The notes: generated by a model from the letters alone, not told the origin. DNA of 44,298 nucleotides from Microcaldota archaeon (GCA_021801225.1 JAJYYF010000029.1:1-44298), one strand, 5' to 3'. Shown: positions 28,901-38,265, counted from the stretch's first letter. Translations and numbers: made by a program.

Positions 28901-29863
28901 ATGGAACCTGAAAAAGTTTATGATAACAAAACCTTGAGTATTTTGCTCATTACTTTTTCAATAATACTTCTAGGCAGCGGAGTACTAAGTGTTCAGTTCT
29001 TCTCAACCCAGTATGGATTAGGTGCAGCAGCAATACTTACTTCCAGTGCAACAAATTCTAGTATAATAAGTTTGTTACAATATACTGCTTCACAAAATGA
29101 AGTTTTTTATCAAGCAATATTAGAATCTTATATAATAACATGTATAGGGTTTGTACTATTTGTAATATCATTTGTTCTTTGGTTGCATAGGCAAAGCGGC
29201 TATGAGAATTTTTTAAAAATTTACATTCCATTACATTTAATTCTAGTATTTATTTACCTTTTATTATTGTTTATAACATACTCGGCCTTTGATTTTAGTT
29301 TGTATAGCTTGACATTAGATATTACCTACTTGTCAATAGTGTTTTCGATAGTTTTAGATTCTTATATAGGTTATAAAATTTACGGAACAGTAGTGAAAAA
29401 ACGTTTTTCAGGAATAAAAATATCGCCAAATACCCCCTATACAAACATGATAAACTTAAAGGAAAAAATGTTTTCAGTATTTACGGGAAATATAGGAATA
29501 GTAGACAAACATTTTAACTCCCAAGCACTTCTAAATTTTTATAGATTAATCTCAAGCAATAAAAATATTAAAAAAATAACAATTATCTCATCTAGTGAGA
29601 TGTTAGATGCTTCTTTTAATAAAGAATACAGAGATTTAAGGACTGAGTTAAACCAGGAAGGTATAGAATTAGAAATAAAACTAATGAATCAAAATGATGC
29701 AATGCAACAACACGAACGTTTCATATTTGATGACTCATTTGCATATAAAATACCCCCATTTAATATAATAAACAAGAAAAGCGAACATATTCTAAAAATG
29801 AGTAGAAAAGATGCGGTTGCAAGATTTGAGGAGTTGCTTTTAAAATCAGTAAAAATTAATTGA
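28901..29863 (+). CDS. membrane protein with cytoplasmic C-terminal domain resembling a PLD/HKD half-site
   Basis: N-terminal TM helices, then IVDKHFNSQALLNFYRLIS...QQHERFIFDDSFAYKIPPFNIINKKSEH. Confidence 0.5.
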   Translation: MEPEKVYDNKTLSILLITFSIILLGSGVLSVQFFSTQYGLGAAAILTSSATNSSIISLLQYTASQNEVFYQAILESYIITCIGFVLFVISFVLWLHRQSGYENFLKIYIPLHLILVFIYLLLLFITYSAFDFSLYSLTLDITYLSIVFSIVLDSYIGYKIYGTVVKKRFSGIKISPNTPYTNMINLKEKMFSVFTGNIGIVDKHFNSQALLNFYRLISSNKNIKKITIISSSEMLDASFNKEYRDLRTELNQEGIELEIKLMNQNDAMQQHERFIFDDSFAYKIPPFNIINKKSEHILKMSRKDAVARFEELLLKSVKIN

Positions 29864-30064
29864 GTTTATAATTAGAAAATATTAAAGTAATTTTTAAAAA
29901 TTATTCTTAAACATTTTACTTTATAAATTTTTTAGATGAAAATATTATTTTTATATTGTAAAAATGCTATTATGGATATTTCCTTAAAAGATTATTCTAA
30001 GCATTGTTTCTGAGAAAAAATAAATATTAAAAAAATATATATGAAATCAAATAAAAAAATGCCA

Positions 30065-30655
30065 TTAATTAGTAAATCTTGCCAATATAAATTCTCCAGA
30101 TATTTTTATTTTGGTTTTCATCCCAGAACTTTTACCTATCTTTTCAAATTCTTCTTTGCTAAATGAATGTTGAGAAATAGGAGCGTGTATCTTACTAAGC
30201 CTAGACTTGTTATATTCATAAATACGTATCTCTCCATTTTTTCTAAGAAAGCCTTTTAAGTATCTTAAGGATTCTTCCTTTTCTTTCCAATGGTGAAAAG
30301 AAAGAGAACTGAATATTATATCAAACTTTCTTTCAAAAGGAATTTTTCTGCTGGAACCTATTTCAATATTTATGTTTTTGTATTTTTTAGTTCTTCTTTT
30401 TGCAATGTATACCATTTGTTTTGAAGGATCAACTGCAAAGATTGATATTTTATTTTTATAAAGACGTGTTATTTCTATAGGAATTGAAGCAGGACCAGTT
30501 CCTATATCGATAATAGTATTTGCTTTAGAACTGTAAATATCCTCTGCTATAAACTTAGAAAATTTCTTATACGAACCAATTTTTGTAACAGCTAGGTATG
30601 CTATAGACATAAAATATCCGAAGCGCTCCTCGCCTTTTAAGTAATAATCAGACAT
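30065..30655 (-). CDS. class I SAM-dependent methyltransferase
   Basis: IIDIGTGPASIPIEI, IFAVDPSKQMVYIAKRR, FDIIFSSLSFHHW. Confidence 0.88.
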   Translation of the reverse strand: MSDYYLKGEERFGYFMSIAYLAVTKIGSYKKFSKFIAEDIYSSKANTIIDIGTGPASIPIEITRLYKNKISIFAVDPSKQMVYIAKRRTKKYKNINIEIGSSRKIPFERKFDIIFSSLSFHHWKEKEESLRYLKGFLRKNGEIRIYEYNKSRLSKIHAPISQHSFSKEEFEKIGKSSGMKTKIKISGEFILARFTN

Positions 30656-30883
30656 AGTAACACAGTAGTATATAACAACAAATAAATAAAAGCTGCAGTG
30701 CTTGATGCAAATAATTTGAATTTTTGTAAGTTATGATTTAACTATAAAATGTAAAATTAAAAGTTTTAACCTCTTTCAATAAGGTAAAGATGGCTATATA
30801 CACTTTTAATTAAAAATTCTAATGATTAAATATCAATTAGATGATTATATATATCAGACTAAACAACAATATTTTCTGGTAAT

Positions 30884-31234
30884 ATGGAAATCATAATAAA
30901 CTCTGAAAAAAATAAAATGCAGCAAAATCTTGGAGGTATAGGAAATACAAAACCAGAATTTACAGATAAGACTCTTGTTATCTTAGAACATGAAAAAAAA
31001 CTCAAATATGAAAAGATTAAAGAAGGGATTAGACGAGAAAAGATTAAGATTGCAAGATATGGAAGTGATTTGCAGTTATTAACGCTTCTTTCAAAAGACT
31101 GCGACACTCTTATAAGACATAGAGTAGCAATAAATAAAAATACACCAAAAAATATATTATTAGAAATAGCTAATAGGGATGTATCCGAACGTATTAGGCT
31201 TGTTGCATTAAATCAATTGAAAAAAAGAAGTTGA
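30884..31234 (+). CDS. small LRV/HEAT-like repeat protein
   Basis: LIRHRVAINKNTPKNILLEIANRDVSERIRLVALNQL fits leucine-rich-repeat-variant spacing. Confidence 0.5.
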   Translation: MEIIINSEKNKMQQNLGGIGNTKPEFTDKTLVILEHEKKLKYEKIKEGIRREKIKIARYGSDLQLLTLLSKDCDTLIRHRVAINKNTPKNILLEIANRDVSERIRLVALNQLKKRS

Positions 31235-31421
31235 AATTAAAATAAATATTAAAAGATAAATTAAAATTCAACTTAAAAATATCTTCTTTTTTCAAGCAAT
31301 TGCATGTTTATTTTTAGACATATTTTTATGCAATGCTTATAATGGAATTGAGATAAGTAATAAGTTGTCACTTTATAAACAATATTACTAAAATAACTAC
31401 GCTTAATAAAGGTATAAACAT

Positions 31422-32111
31422 ATGGATTTTCAATTGATGCTTGCTCCGATGGAAGAAGTAACTAATGATGCATTCAGAACATTATGCTACAATAACGGAG
31501 CTGACATGACATTTACAGAAATGGTGCGTGTTTCTAACTTAGCTAAAGCTAAAAAATTCGAAACAGACAGAATTAGGATTTCTAATGCTACACCAACTCA
31601 AATTCAACTTGCAGGTGCTAAAATAAATGAATATGAGAAATTTCTTAGCTCATTTAAGCCTGAAAACGGATTTAAAAGCTTCAATTTAAATTTAGGTTGT
31701 CCTTCACCAGAATTTATAAGACAAGGAATAGGCGCGGCAATGGTAAAACGAATAACTAGAGTCAATGAAATAGTAAAACTTATTCAAAAGTATGGATTTG
31801 AGTGTTCTATAAAAATGCGTCTTGGAGTAAATAATTATGAAAAAATGAAAGGAGCATATCTGAACCTTATTAACAATGTTGATGCGAGTTTTTTTATAGT
31901 TCATTCAAGGACAGCAAAACAAAGAAGTAATGAGCCTGCAGATTTTTCCGTATACTATAAGTGTTTAGACACAGGAAAATTAATAGTGGCTAATGGAGAT
32001 ATAAAAACAAGAGAGAAAGTATTGGAACTTAAAAAAATGGGATTATATGGGGCCATGATTGGGCGTGCTGCGATTGAAGATCCACTGATTTTTAAAGAAC
32101 TAAAAGTTTAA
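31422..32111 (+). CDS. dus: tRNA-dihydrouridine synthase (short form)
   Basis: LAPMEEVTNDAFR, NLNLGCPSPE catalytic Cys, KMRLG, VHSRTAKQ, IVANGDI, GAMIGRAA. Lacks the usual C-terminal helical domain. Confidence 0.85.
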   Translation: MDFQLMLAPMEEVTNDAFRTLCYNNGADMTFTEMVRVSNLAKAKKFETDRIRISNATPTQIQLAGAKINEYEKFLSSFKPENGFKSFNLNLGCPSPEFIRQGIGAAMVKRITRVNEIVKLIQKYGFECSIKMRLGVNNYEKMKGAYLNLINNVDASFFIVHSRTAKQRSNEPADFSVYYKCLDTGKLIVANGDIKTREKVLELKKMGLYGAMIGRAAIEDPLIFKELKV

Positions 32112-32195
32112 AAAAATTAAATATTTTAATATATTGATACCGAACTTTTTCAAAACACATAAGTATTTTTATAGTATTAATTATACAGTGATAAT

Positions 32196-32789
32196 ATGGA
32201 AACGTTAAAAATAATACCTGAAAAAACAGCTTTTATCTCGATTGATCTTCAAAAAGGCATAACCTCTAGGGAAATGCAACCAAATAAATCCAATGATGTA
32301 ATAAAAAATGCTGCTAAAATAGCAGAAGTCGCTAGAGCTAATGGTATATTCGTAGTTTTAGTAAATGTTACGCCTTTTGATGGAAAAGACAGCCTAAATC
32401 CAATAGTCGACAATAAACCATCTTGGGGCAATATGACTCGTTCTGATGATTGGTCTGAAATAGTTCCAGAGATGAATCCACAAAAAAATGATTTAAAAAT
32501 AACTAAAAGACAATGGGGTGCTTTTCATGGCACTGAATTAGATCTCCAACTTAGAAGAAGAGGCATAGACACTATAATATTATGTGGTATCTCAACAAAC
32601 ATAGGGGTAGAAACTACCGCGAGGGAAGCTTACCAGCACGGTTATAACCAAATAATAGCAATAGATGCATGCACAGCTATGACAGAAGAGGAACATATCA
32701 ATTCAGAGAAGCATACTTTTAGTAGGATAGCAAGAATAAGAAAAACCGAAGACATAGTAAACGCAATAATGAACAAAACCCCTATCTGA
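32196..32789 (+). CDS. isochorismatase-family cysteine hydrolase
   Basis: Asp (SIDLQKG), Lys (KRQWGAFHGT) and Cys (LCGISTNIGVETTAREA) triad. Confidence 0.9.
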   Translation: METLKIIPEKTAFISIDLQKGITSREMQPNKSNDVIKNAAKIAEVARANGIFVVLVNVTPFDGKDSLNPIVDNKPSWGNMTRSDDWSEIVPEMNPQKNDLKITKRQWGAFHGTELDLQLRRRGIDTIILCGISTNIGVETTAREAYQHGYNQIIAIDACTAMTEEEHINSEKHTFSRIARIRKTEDIVNAIMNKTPI

Positions 32790-32818
32790 AATATAAATAA
32801 TTCAAAAAGTCATCAGCC

Positions 32819-32871
32819 AAGAAACACTATGAAAAAGAATTGCATTCATTATTTTAAATTTAGTGTTTCTT
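32819..32871. repeat. inverted repeat AAGAAACACTA/TAGTGTTTCTT between convergent genes
   Basis: 11-bp perfect arms at 32819-32829 and 32861-32871, 31-nt spacer. Confidence 0.7.
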
Positions 32872-32934
32872 AGTGGATATTCTAACTAATTTTAGCATGT
32901 AGAATTGCTAATAAATTAAATAAGATTAATTATT

Positions 32935-33420
32935 TCATGTAGACTTTTCTGGAGCTAAATTTTTAGGAGTTTTATTTGTATTTTCAAGTTTTCTTCTAAC
33001 TAAATAACCTCCAACAGCACCGCCAACTAATCCTCCAGGAAGTGCAAGTATAAATCCGTCAGTTAATAATGTAGTAATAGCTGCAACTAAATTAACAAGC
33101 TCATTCCGATTACTATTATTGTATGTTGAAGAAGATATATATCCTGTTTGAGATATGTTAGATGTTTGAGGTATTTGTACTGGCTGTGAAGGGTTTACAG
33201 TTACAATACCTGAGATAAACACCGGTACAAAAATATATAATACAAAAATAACAACTGCTGTTATAATTCCTACTACCCCTCCGATGGCCAAACTAATACC
33301 AAATTTATTCTTTGCTAAATACGCTGCTATTAAACCTCCGAATAATGCACCAGCAAAAGGAAGAAAAAATAGAACAGCACCTACAAAAATTCCGAGTAAT
33401 ATGGCTACAAAAGTATTCAT
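32935..33420 (-). CDS. membrane protein (DUF5518-like)
   Basis: Gly-rich TM helices at both ends (GALFGGLIAAYLAKNKFGISLAIGGVVG, LVGGAVGGYLVRR). Confidence 0.55.
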   Translation of the reverse strand: MNTFVAILLGIFVGAVLFFLPFAGALFGGLIAAYLAKNKFGISLAIGGVVGIITAVVIFVLYIFVPVFISGIVTVNPSQPVQIPQTSNISQTGYISSSTYNNSNRNELVNLVAAITTLLTDGFILALPGGLVGGAVGGYLVRRKLENTNKTPKNLAPEKST

Positions 33421-33471
33421 ATAATCATTAATTTAAGATATAGAAAAATTTATATAACCAATTTTTACAAA

Positions 33472-33580
33472 TGGGCCCGGTGAGATTTGAACTCACGACA
33501 TCTGGCTTTCTTAATTTAAATAAAACTTTTTAAAAGTTCTTTATAAGACCAGCGCTCTGACCATGCTGAGCTACGAGCCC
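33472..33580 (-). tRNA. tRNA-Ile (anticodon UAU) with 34-nt intron at 37/38
   Basis: Exons GGGCTCGTAGCTCAGCATGGTCAGAGCGCTGGTCTTATA and AGCCAGATGTCGTGAGTTCAAATCTCACCGGGCCCA (39 + 36 = 75 nt). Intron AAGAACTTTTAAAAAGTTTTATTTAAATTAAGAA. BHB core: CUUA/UAAG 4-bp helix flanked by the 3-nt bulges UA|A and AA|A. Confidence 0.88.
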
Positions 33581-33651
33581 ATAATATACCTAAACAGGTA
33601 TATTTTAATAGGAGTAATTATATATAAAACTTACACATAATTATATTTATC

Positions 33652-34965
33652 GTGAAAACAATGGACCTAGGAGAAGGACTTAGAAAGGCAATATCAAAGT
33701 TACAAGGAGCTACGATAATAGACCTTAAAACAATCAGAGAGTTCAATAAAGAACTACAAAGGGCACTTATAAGCTCGGATGTAGAGTTAAGGCTTGTTTC
33801 TGAGTTTACTAAAAAGATAGAGAACGCAGCTATTAAGGAAAAAATACCTAGTGGAGTAAGCCCAAAAGATTATATAACAAACATGGTTTATGAAGAGCTA
33901 GTCAAGCTAATGGGTAAAAACTACGAGCCTGAGGTCAAGCCCAAAAGAATTCTATTGGTAGGTATGTATGGTTCAGGTAAAACAACAACAACAGCTAAGC
34001 TGGCTAAGTTCTATCAAGATAGAGGTTTAAGCACCGGGGTCATATGTTGCGATATCGCAAGACCTGCAGCTTATGAACAGCTAGAAATGCTAGCTAAGCA
34101 AATAAACACCTCATTCTTCGGAATAAAAGATGAAACTGATGTAAGAAAAATCATAAAAGAGGGCTTAAAAGCACTAAAAGATAGAAAAGTAATAATCTGT
34201 GACTCAAGCGGAAGAAGTGCACTTAATGCAGCGCTTGTAAATGAGATTAAAAGTATAGCAGAAGAGTTTAAACCCGATGAAAAATTATTAGTAATAAATG
34301 CAGATACAGGACAAATAGCAGGAAAACAAGCTACTGAGTTCAACAACGCAATAAAAATAACCGGAGTAATAGTAACAAAAATGGATGGATCCGGAAAGGG
34401 AGGAGGTGCACTCAGCGCAGTAAGTGCTGCAAATGTAAACATTACATTTATCGGTTCTGGAGAAAAGATGAATGCCTTAGAGTTTTACAATCCTGAAAAG
34501 TTTGTCGGGAGACTTTTGGGGATACCAGATATTGAGTCGTTAATTAAAAATGTTAATGAAGCAATAAAAGAAGCAAATATAAAACCTGAAGATATTAACT
34601 CAGAAGAACTTAACTTCAATACCTTTTATACTCAGTTAAAAACAATGTCTAAAATGGGTCCTGTAAAAAACATGTTAGGTATGATGGGTATGGCCGATGT
34701 GCCTAAAAATGTAGTCGAACAAGGAGAAGAAAAACTTGCAAAATACAAATCAATAATAGCATCTATGACACTTGAAGAAAGAGAGAACGATAAACTTCTA
34801 AAAGAACACAGTAGAATAGTTAGAATTGCAAAAGGAAGTGGAACTCAGGAAAAAGACGTCAGAATGCTTATAAGCGAGTTCAATAAAATGAAAAAGTTTT
34901 ATGAAATGTTCAAAAACGACAGAAATGTAAAGAAGAACATGTCAAAATTTATGAAGATGAATTAA
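33652..34965 (+). CDS. signal recognition particle 54 kDa protein
   Basis: G1 LLVGMYGSGKTTTTAKLAKF, CDIARPAAYEQL, TKMDGSGKGGGALSA, and M-domain SMTLEERENDKLLKEHSRIVRIAKGSGT. Confidence 0.97.
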   Translation: MKTMDLGEGLRKAISKLQGATIIDLKTIREFNKELQRALISSDVELRLVSEFTKKIENAAIKEKIPSGVSPKDYITNMVYEELVKLMGKNYEPEVKPKRILLVGMYGSGKTTTTAKLAKFYQDRGLSTGVICCDIARPAAYEQLEMLAKQINTSFFGIKDETDVRKIIKEGLKALKDRKVIICDSSGRSALNAALVNEIKSIAEEFKPDEKLLVINADTGQIAGKQATEFNNAIKITGVIVTKMDGSGKGGGALSAVSAANVNITFIGSGEKMNALEFYNPEKFVGRLLGIPDIESLIKNVNEAIKEANIKPEDINSEELNFNTFYTQLKTMSKMGPVKNMLGMMGMADVPKNVVEQGEEKLAKYKSIIASMTLEERENDKLLKEHSRIVRIAKGSGTQEKDVRMLISEFNKMKKFYEMFKNDRNVKKNMSKFMKMN

Positions 34966-34994
34966 AAATAAAAGAAATCAAAAAAAGAAATTAA

Positions 34995-35084
34995 TTACCT
35001 TCTGCTCTTGGTTTTTTTAGAAGTTCTTGAAGACTTTGCAGATTTTGCAGAAGACCTCTTTGACTTCTTTGTCATTTTTTTCAT
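34995..35084 (-). CDS. 29-aa Lys/Arg/Ser-rich basic microprotein
   Basis: MKKMTKKSKRSSAKSAKSSRTSKKTKSRR*. Not in the ORF track. TATA-like element AATTATATATT about 22-30 nt upstream. Confidence 0.5.
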   Translation of the reverse strand: MKKMTKKSKRSSAKSAKSSRTSKKTKSRR

Positions 35085-35104
35085 TTATTTCACTAATGAA
35101 TACT

Positions 35105-35116
35105 AAATATATAATT
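35105..35116 (-). promoter_or_regulatory. putative TATA box for the 29-aa ORF
   Basis: Minus-strand AAATTATATATTT at the usual archaeal distance from the ATG at 35084. Confidence 0.35.
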
Positions 35117-35348
35117 TATTTATACTACACTGTCACTGAGGTATATTCAGTATTTAAAAGTTATACCTGAATAAATTAATTTTACTTAGATAAATTAACT
35201 TTAACTTTAATTCAATTTAACCTCAAAATTAGTACACATTTCTTTTCTTATAATCTTTATAAATCCATTTAAATACACAATAATTTAATAAAAGAACAAT
35301 ATATAAACAATAATAAGAGTATATTTAAGATATAAATAGTGAATACCG

Positions 35349-36452
35349 ATGCCTGGATTAGAGGATAAACTTGAGGAACTTAGAGAGGAGTACTCAAAAA
35401 CAAAATATAACAAGGCTACTAACAAACATTTAGGAATACTTAGAAAGAAGATAGCTAAAATAAAAAAGGAGCTATCAGAAAAGAAAGGAGGCAGTGGAAT
35501 CGGTTTCGCAGTAAAGAAAAATGGCGACGCTACGGTGGCATTAGTAGGATTCCCAAATGCTGGAAAATCTTCGTTTTTAGGGATGGTAACCGACGCTGAA
35601 TCGAAAGTTGCTGATTATGCATTTACAACACTGACTGTAGTTCCTGGTATGTTAGAATATAATGGTTCAAGTATACAAATATTAGATGTTCCTGGATTAA
35701 TAGAAGGTGCGAGTATAGGGAAGGGGGGAGGTAGAAAGATAGTAAGCGTAATAAGAGTAGCAGATCTGATAGTTTTTATGATAGATGTTAACGCTCCTGT
35801 TCAACTTTACAAATTATTAGATGAACTTTATTCATTGGACATAAGAGTCAATACAAAAAGGCCAAACATACGTATAGAAAAACTTAAGGCAGGAGGTATA
35901 AACGTCGAGTCTAATAAACATAAAGCTCCAGATAAAAGAAGCATAGCCGAGATTTTAAATGAATACAAGATTTTCAATGCCAATGTCATTTTTCATCAAG
36001 ATGCAACTGTTGAAGATGTATCAGATTTCTTAGACGAAACTATCACGTATGTAGATGCAATTGTCTTTTTGAATAAAATAGATATGGTAGATTTATCATA
36101 TGCAGAAGGAATCAAAAAAGAACTTGAAAAATCAACAGGAATGAAGGTAGTTTTAATTAGCGCAGGAAAAGGAATAAATCTCCAAGAAGCAAAAGACGCA
36201 ATTTTTTATAAATTAGGGCTAATGAGAATCTATTTAAAACCAAAAACAGGCGAACCTGATATGAAAAAACCTCTAATATTGAAACAAGGAAGCACTGTAC
36301 TTAATGCAGCAAAGATTCTTCATTCTAAACATGTTAACAACTTAAAATATGCCTATGTCACTGGAAAAAGTGTCAAATTCGGTAATCAAAGAGTAGGAAA
36401 AGAGCATATGCTTAAAGACCAAGACATAATAACGTTAATATATGAAAAATAA
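35349..36452 (+). CDS. DRG/Rbg-type Obg-like GTPase with TGS domain
   Basis: GFPNAGKSSFLGMVT, FTTLTVVPGMLEYNGSSIQILDVPGLIEGA, NKIDMVD, C-terminal TGS (VGKEHMLKDQDIITLI). Confidence 0.95.
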   Translation: MPGLEDKLEELREEYSKTKYNKATNKHLGILRKKIAKIKKELSEKKGGSGIGFAVKKNGDATVALVGFPNAGKSSFLGMVTDAESKVADYAFTTLTVVPGMLEYNGSSIQILDVPGLIEGASIGKGGGRKIVSVIRVADLIVFMIDVNAPVQLYKLLDELYSLDIRVNTKRPNIRIEKLKAGGINVESNKHKAPDKRSIAEILNEYKIFNANVIFHQDATVEDVSDFLDETITYVDAIVFLNKIDMVDLSYAEGIKKELEKSTGMKVVLISAGKGINLQEAKDAIFYKLGLMRIYLKPKTGEPDMKKPLILKQGSTVLNAAKILHSKHVNNLKYAYVTGKSVKFGNQRVGKEHMLKDQDIITLIYEK

Positions 36453-36966
36453 TGTTTACATGAATGTTTATGATTTAATTTGTATAGAAAGTATGCCTAA
36501 CGAGTTAAAAAGTAGATTAAATTTTTCAGGAGTCCTAACATCACAAGAAGTAATTTTATCTGAAAAGATTCCAAATACAAATAAAAAGTATGTATTTCTA
36601 TCAAATAATGAAAATGATATTAAAAAAGCTCTTAGAGATGAGCTTTGTATAGGGATATCCTTTAAAGATAATTTTGTAATAAAAAAAACATTGGAACAGA
36701 TAAGTGATCATGAGAAACTTGTTTTTGTTTCTGCTTCTGCGCTCACACTGGCTAAAAAAAATGAGTTGCCAAAGATACTACATAAAGTAAGATCTGTTTT
36801 GAAGTACTCTCACATATTCAATGCAGATATTGCAGTAGTTACATTCGCGAATGAACCGTGGAAGCTTTTATCTGCGGCGCAACTTTACAGGGTTGCACAG
36901 TTTATATATGATGATGAAAGAATAGCTAAAAAAACAGTCTCTTCACTTGAAAGGTTTTTTGAATGA
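36442..36966 (+). CDS. RNase P protein component 3 (Rpp30-like)
   Basis: TIM-barrel-like C-terminal half HKVRSVLKYSHIFNADIAVVTFANEPWKLLSAAQLYRVAQFI resembles Rpp30. Directly upstream of a Pop5-like gene. Confidence 0.65.
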   Translation: MKNNVYMNVYDLICIESMPNELKSRLNFSGVLTSQEVILSEKIPNTNKKYVFLSNNENDIKKALRDELCIGISFKDNFVIKKTLEQISDHEKLVFVSASALTLAKKNELPKILHKVRSVLKYSHIFNADIAVVTFANEPWKLLSAAQLYRVAQFIYDDERIAKKTVSSLERFFE

Positions 36967-37274
36967 TAACTAAAAGAAAAAATAGATACTTGTTAATTGA
37001 GTGCAGTACAAGACACAGTGAAGCGTATATGGATTACTTTTATTCTAGTTTACATACATTCATGGGTTCAAAAGATTACGCAGATGCGAATCCAAAGATA
37101 GTTAAAACATATAATGATAGTTTCTTTGTTCTCAGAATCAATAGAGGCTTTGAAAAGGAAGTCCTATTGGCAACTTCTTTTTGTAAAAATCATGATGAAA
37201 AGATAGGATTTTACACTATTCTTACATCTGGAACCATGAAGACCATATCCGATAAGGTTAAGACATTTAAGTAA
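36963..37274 (+). CDS. RNase P protein component 2 (Pop5-like)
   Basis: RYLLIE...FYSSLHTFMGSKDYADANPKIVKTYNDSFFVLRINRGFEKEVLLATSF...ILTSGTMKTI fits Pop5. Confidence 0.75.
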   Translation: MITKRKNRYLLIECSTRHSEAYMDYFYSSLHTFMGSKDYADANPKIVKTYNDSFFVLRINRGFEKEVLLATSFCKNHDEKIGFYTILTSGTMKTISDKVKTFK

Positions 37275-37352
37275 CTAAAACAAAGATTAATATATTTTTA
37301 TATATAAAATTATTAAAGTAATAGAATTTTATTCTATATTCTTGGTGAATTA

Positions 37353-37709
37353 ATGAACATAAGTGAATTGAAAGCAGGAGCATCAAACGTTCAGTTAGAA
37401 GCGGTAGTTGCAGAAAAAGATGAACCACGTGAGGTAGTTACAAAGTACGGAAAAAGACTGAATGTGGCTAATGCAGTATTAAAAGATGATACTGGAAGCA
37501 TAGCTATTTCTCTTTGGGGAAATGATATAAACAGCATAGAAGTTGGAGACAAAGTAAAGGTAACCAACGGATATGTGGGAGAGTTTAGAGGAACTCCTCA
37601 ATTATCAACAGGGAAGTATGGAAAAATAGAAGTTATAGAAAAAGGATCTGGAGCATCAGAAACTTCTTCTGAAGAAGAAACGGAAGATGAGCCAGAAGAA
37701 GAAGTCTAA
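37353..37709 (+). CDS. OB-fold single-stranded nucleic-acid-binding protein with acidic tail
   Basis: VVAEKDEPREVVTKYGKRLNVANAVLKDDTGSIAISLWGNDINSIEVGDKVKVTNGYVGEFRGTPQLS plus tail SSEEETEDEPEEEV. Confidence 0.85.
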   Translation: MNISELKAGASNVQLEAVVAEKDEPREVVTKYGKRLNVANAVLKDDTGSIAISLWGNDINSIEVGDKVKVTNGYVGEFRGTPQLSTGKYGKIEVIEKGSGASETSSEEETEDEPEEEV

Positions 37710-37742
37710 TTTTTCTGTTAATTTTTTTTGTTTTATTAATTA

Positions 37743-38252
37743 TTATTTTTTATATAACTCTAATAGTTCGTCGCACTCTTTTTCCATAAAGCCTTTATAT
37801 AACTTCAATTTTGGGTTAGAATTTTTTATTATGTCGTAAGGATGCATAAATATATACCTTGCATTATTTTTACTCATATTATTTGCTTTGAAAAATGTTT
37901 CCGAGTCTGTGCCATATACCATACCTTTCATTCCTGCCCAGATAGCTAAAGAGGTACACATAGTGCAGGACTCCATTGTGGAATAAAGCCAAGCATTTTC
38001 AAGATTATGTGCCCATGAACCAGTATTTATTTTTTTGTTTGTATTTATTTTTTTACTAGCTAAACGTATTGCATTAACTTCTGCATGACATGAAGGGTCT
38101 CCAGTGATATTAAGTGTGGTATATGAAGATGCAAGAACCTTGTTTCCAACAACAACTACTGCACCTATAGGATATTGATTGTTTTTAAAACCTTTTAACG
38201 CTGTAGCTATCGCAATCTTCATAAACTTTTTATTAGGATGTTTATTTTCCAT
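37743..38252 (-). CDS. nucleoside/nucleotide (cytidine/guanine/dCMP-type) deaminase
   Basis: Zinc motifs HAEVNAIRLA and ESCTMC. Confidence 0.82.
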   Translation of the reverse strand: MENKHPNKKFMKIAIATALKGFKNNQYPIGAVVVVGNKVLASSYTTLNITGDPSCHAEVNAIRLASKKINTNKKINTGSWAHNLENAWLYSTMESCTMCTSLAIWAGMKGMVYGTDSETFFKANNMSKNNARYIFMHPYDIIKNSNPKLKLYKGFMEKECDELLELYKK

Positions 38253-38265
38253 AAAATATAACCAG

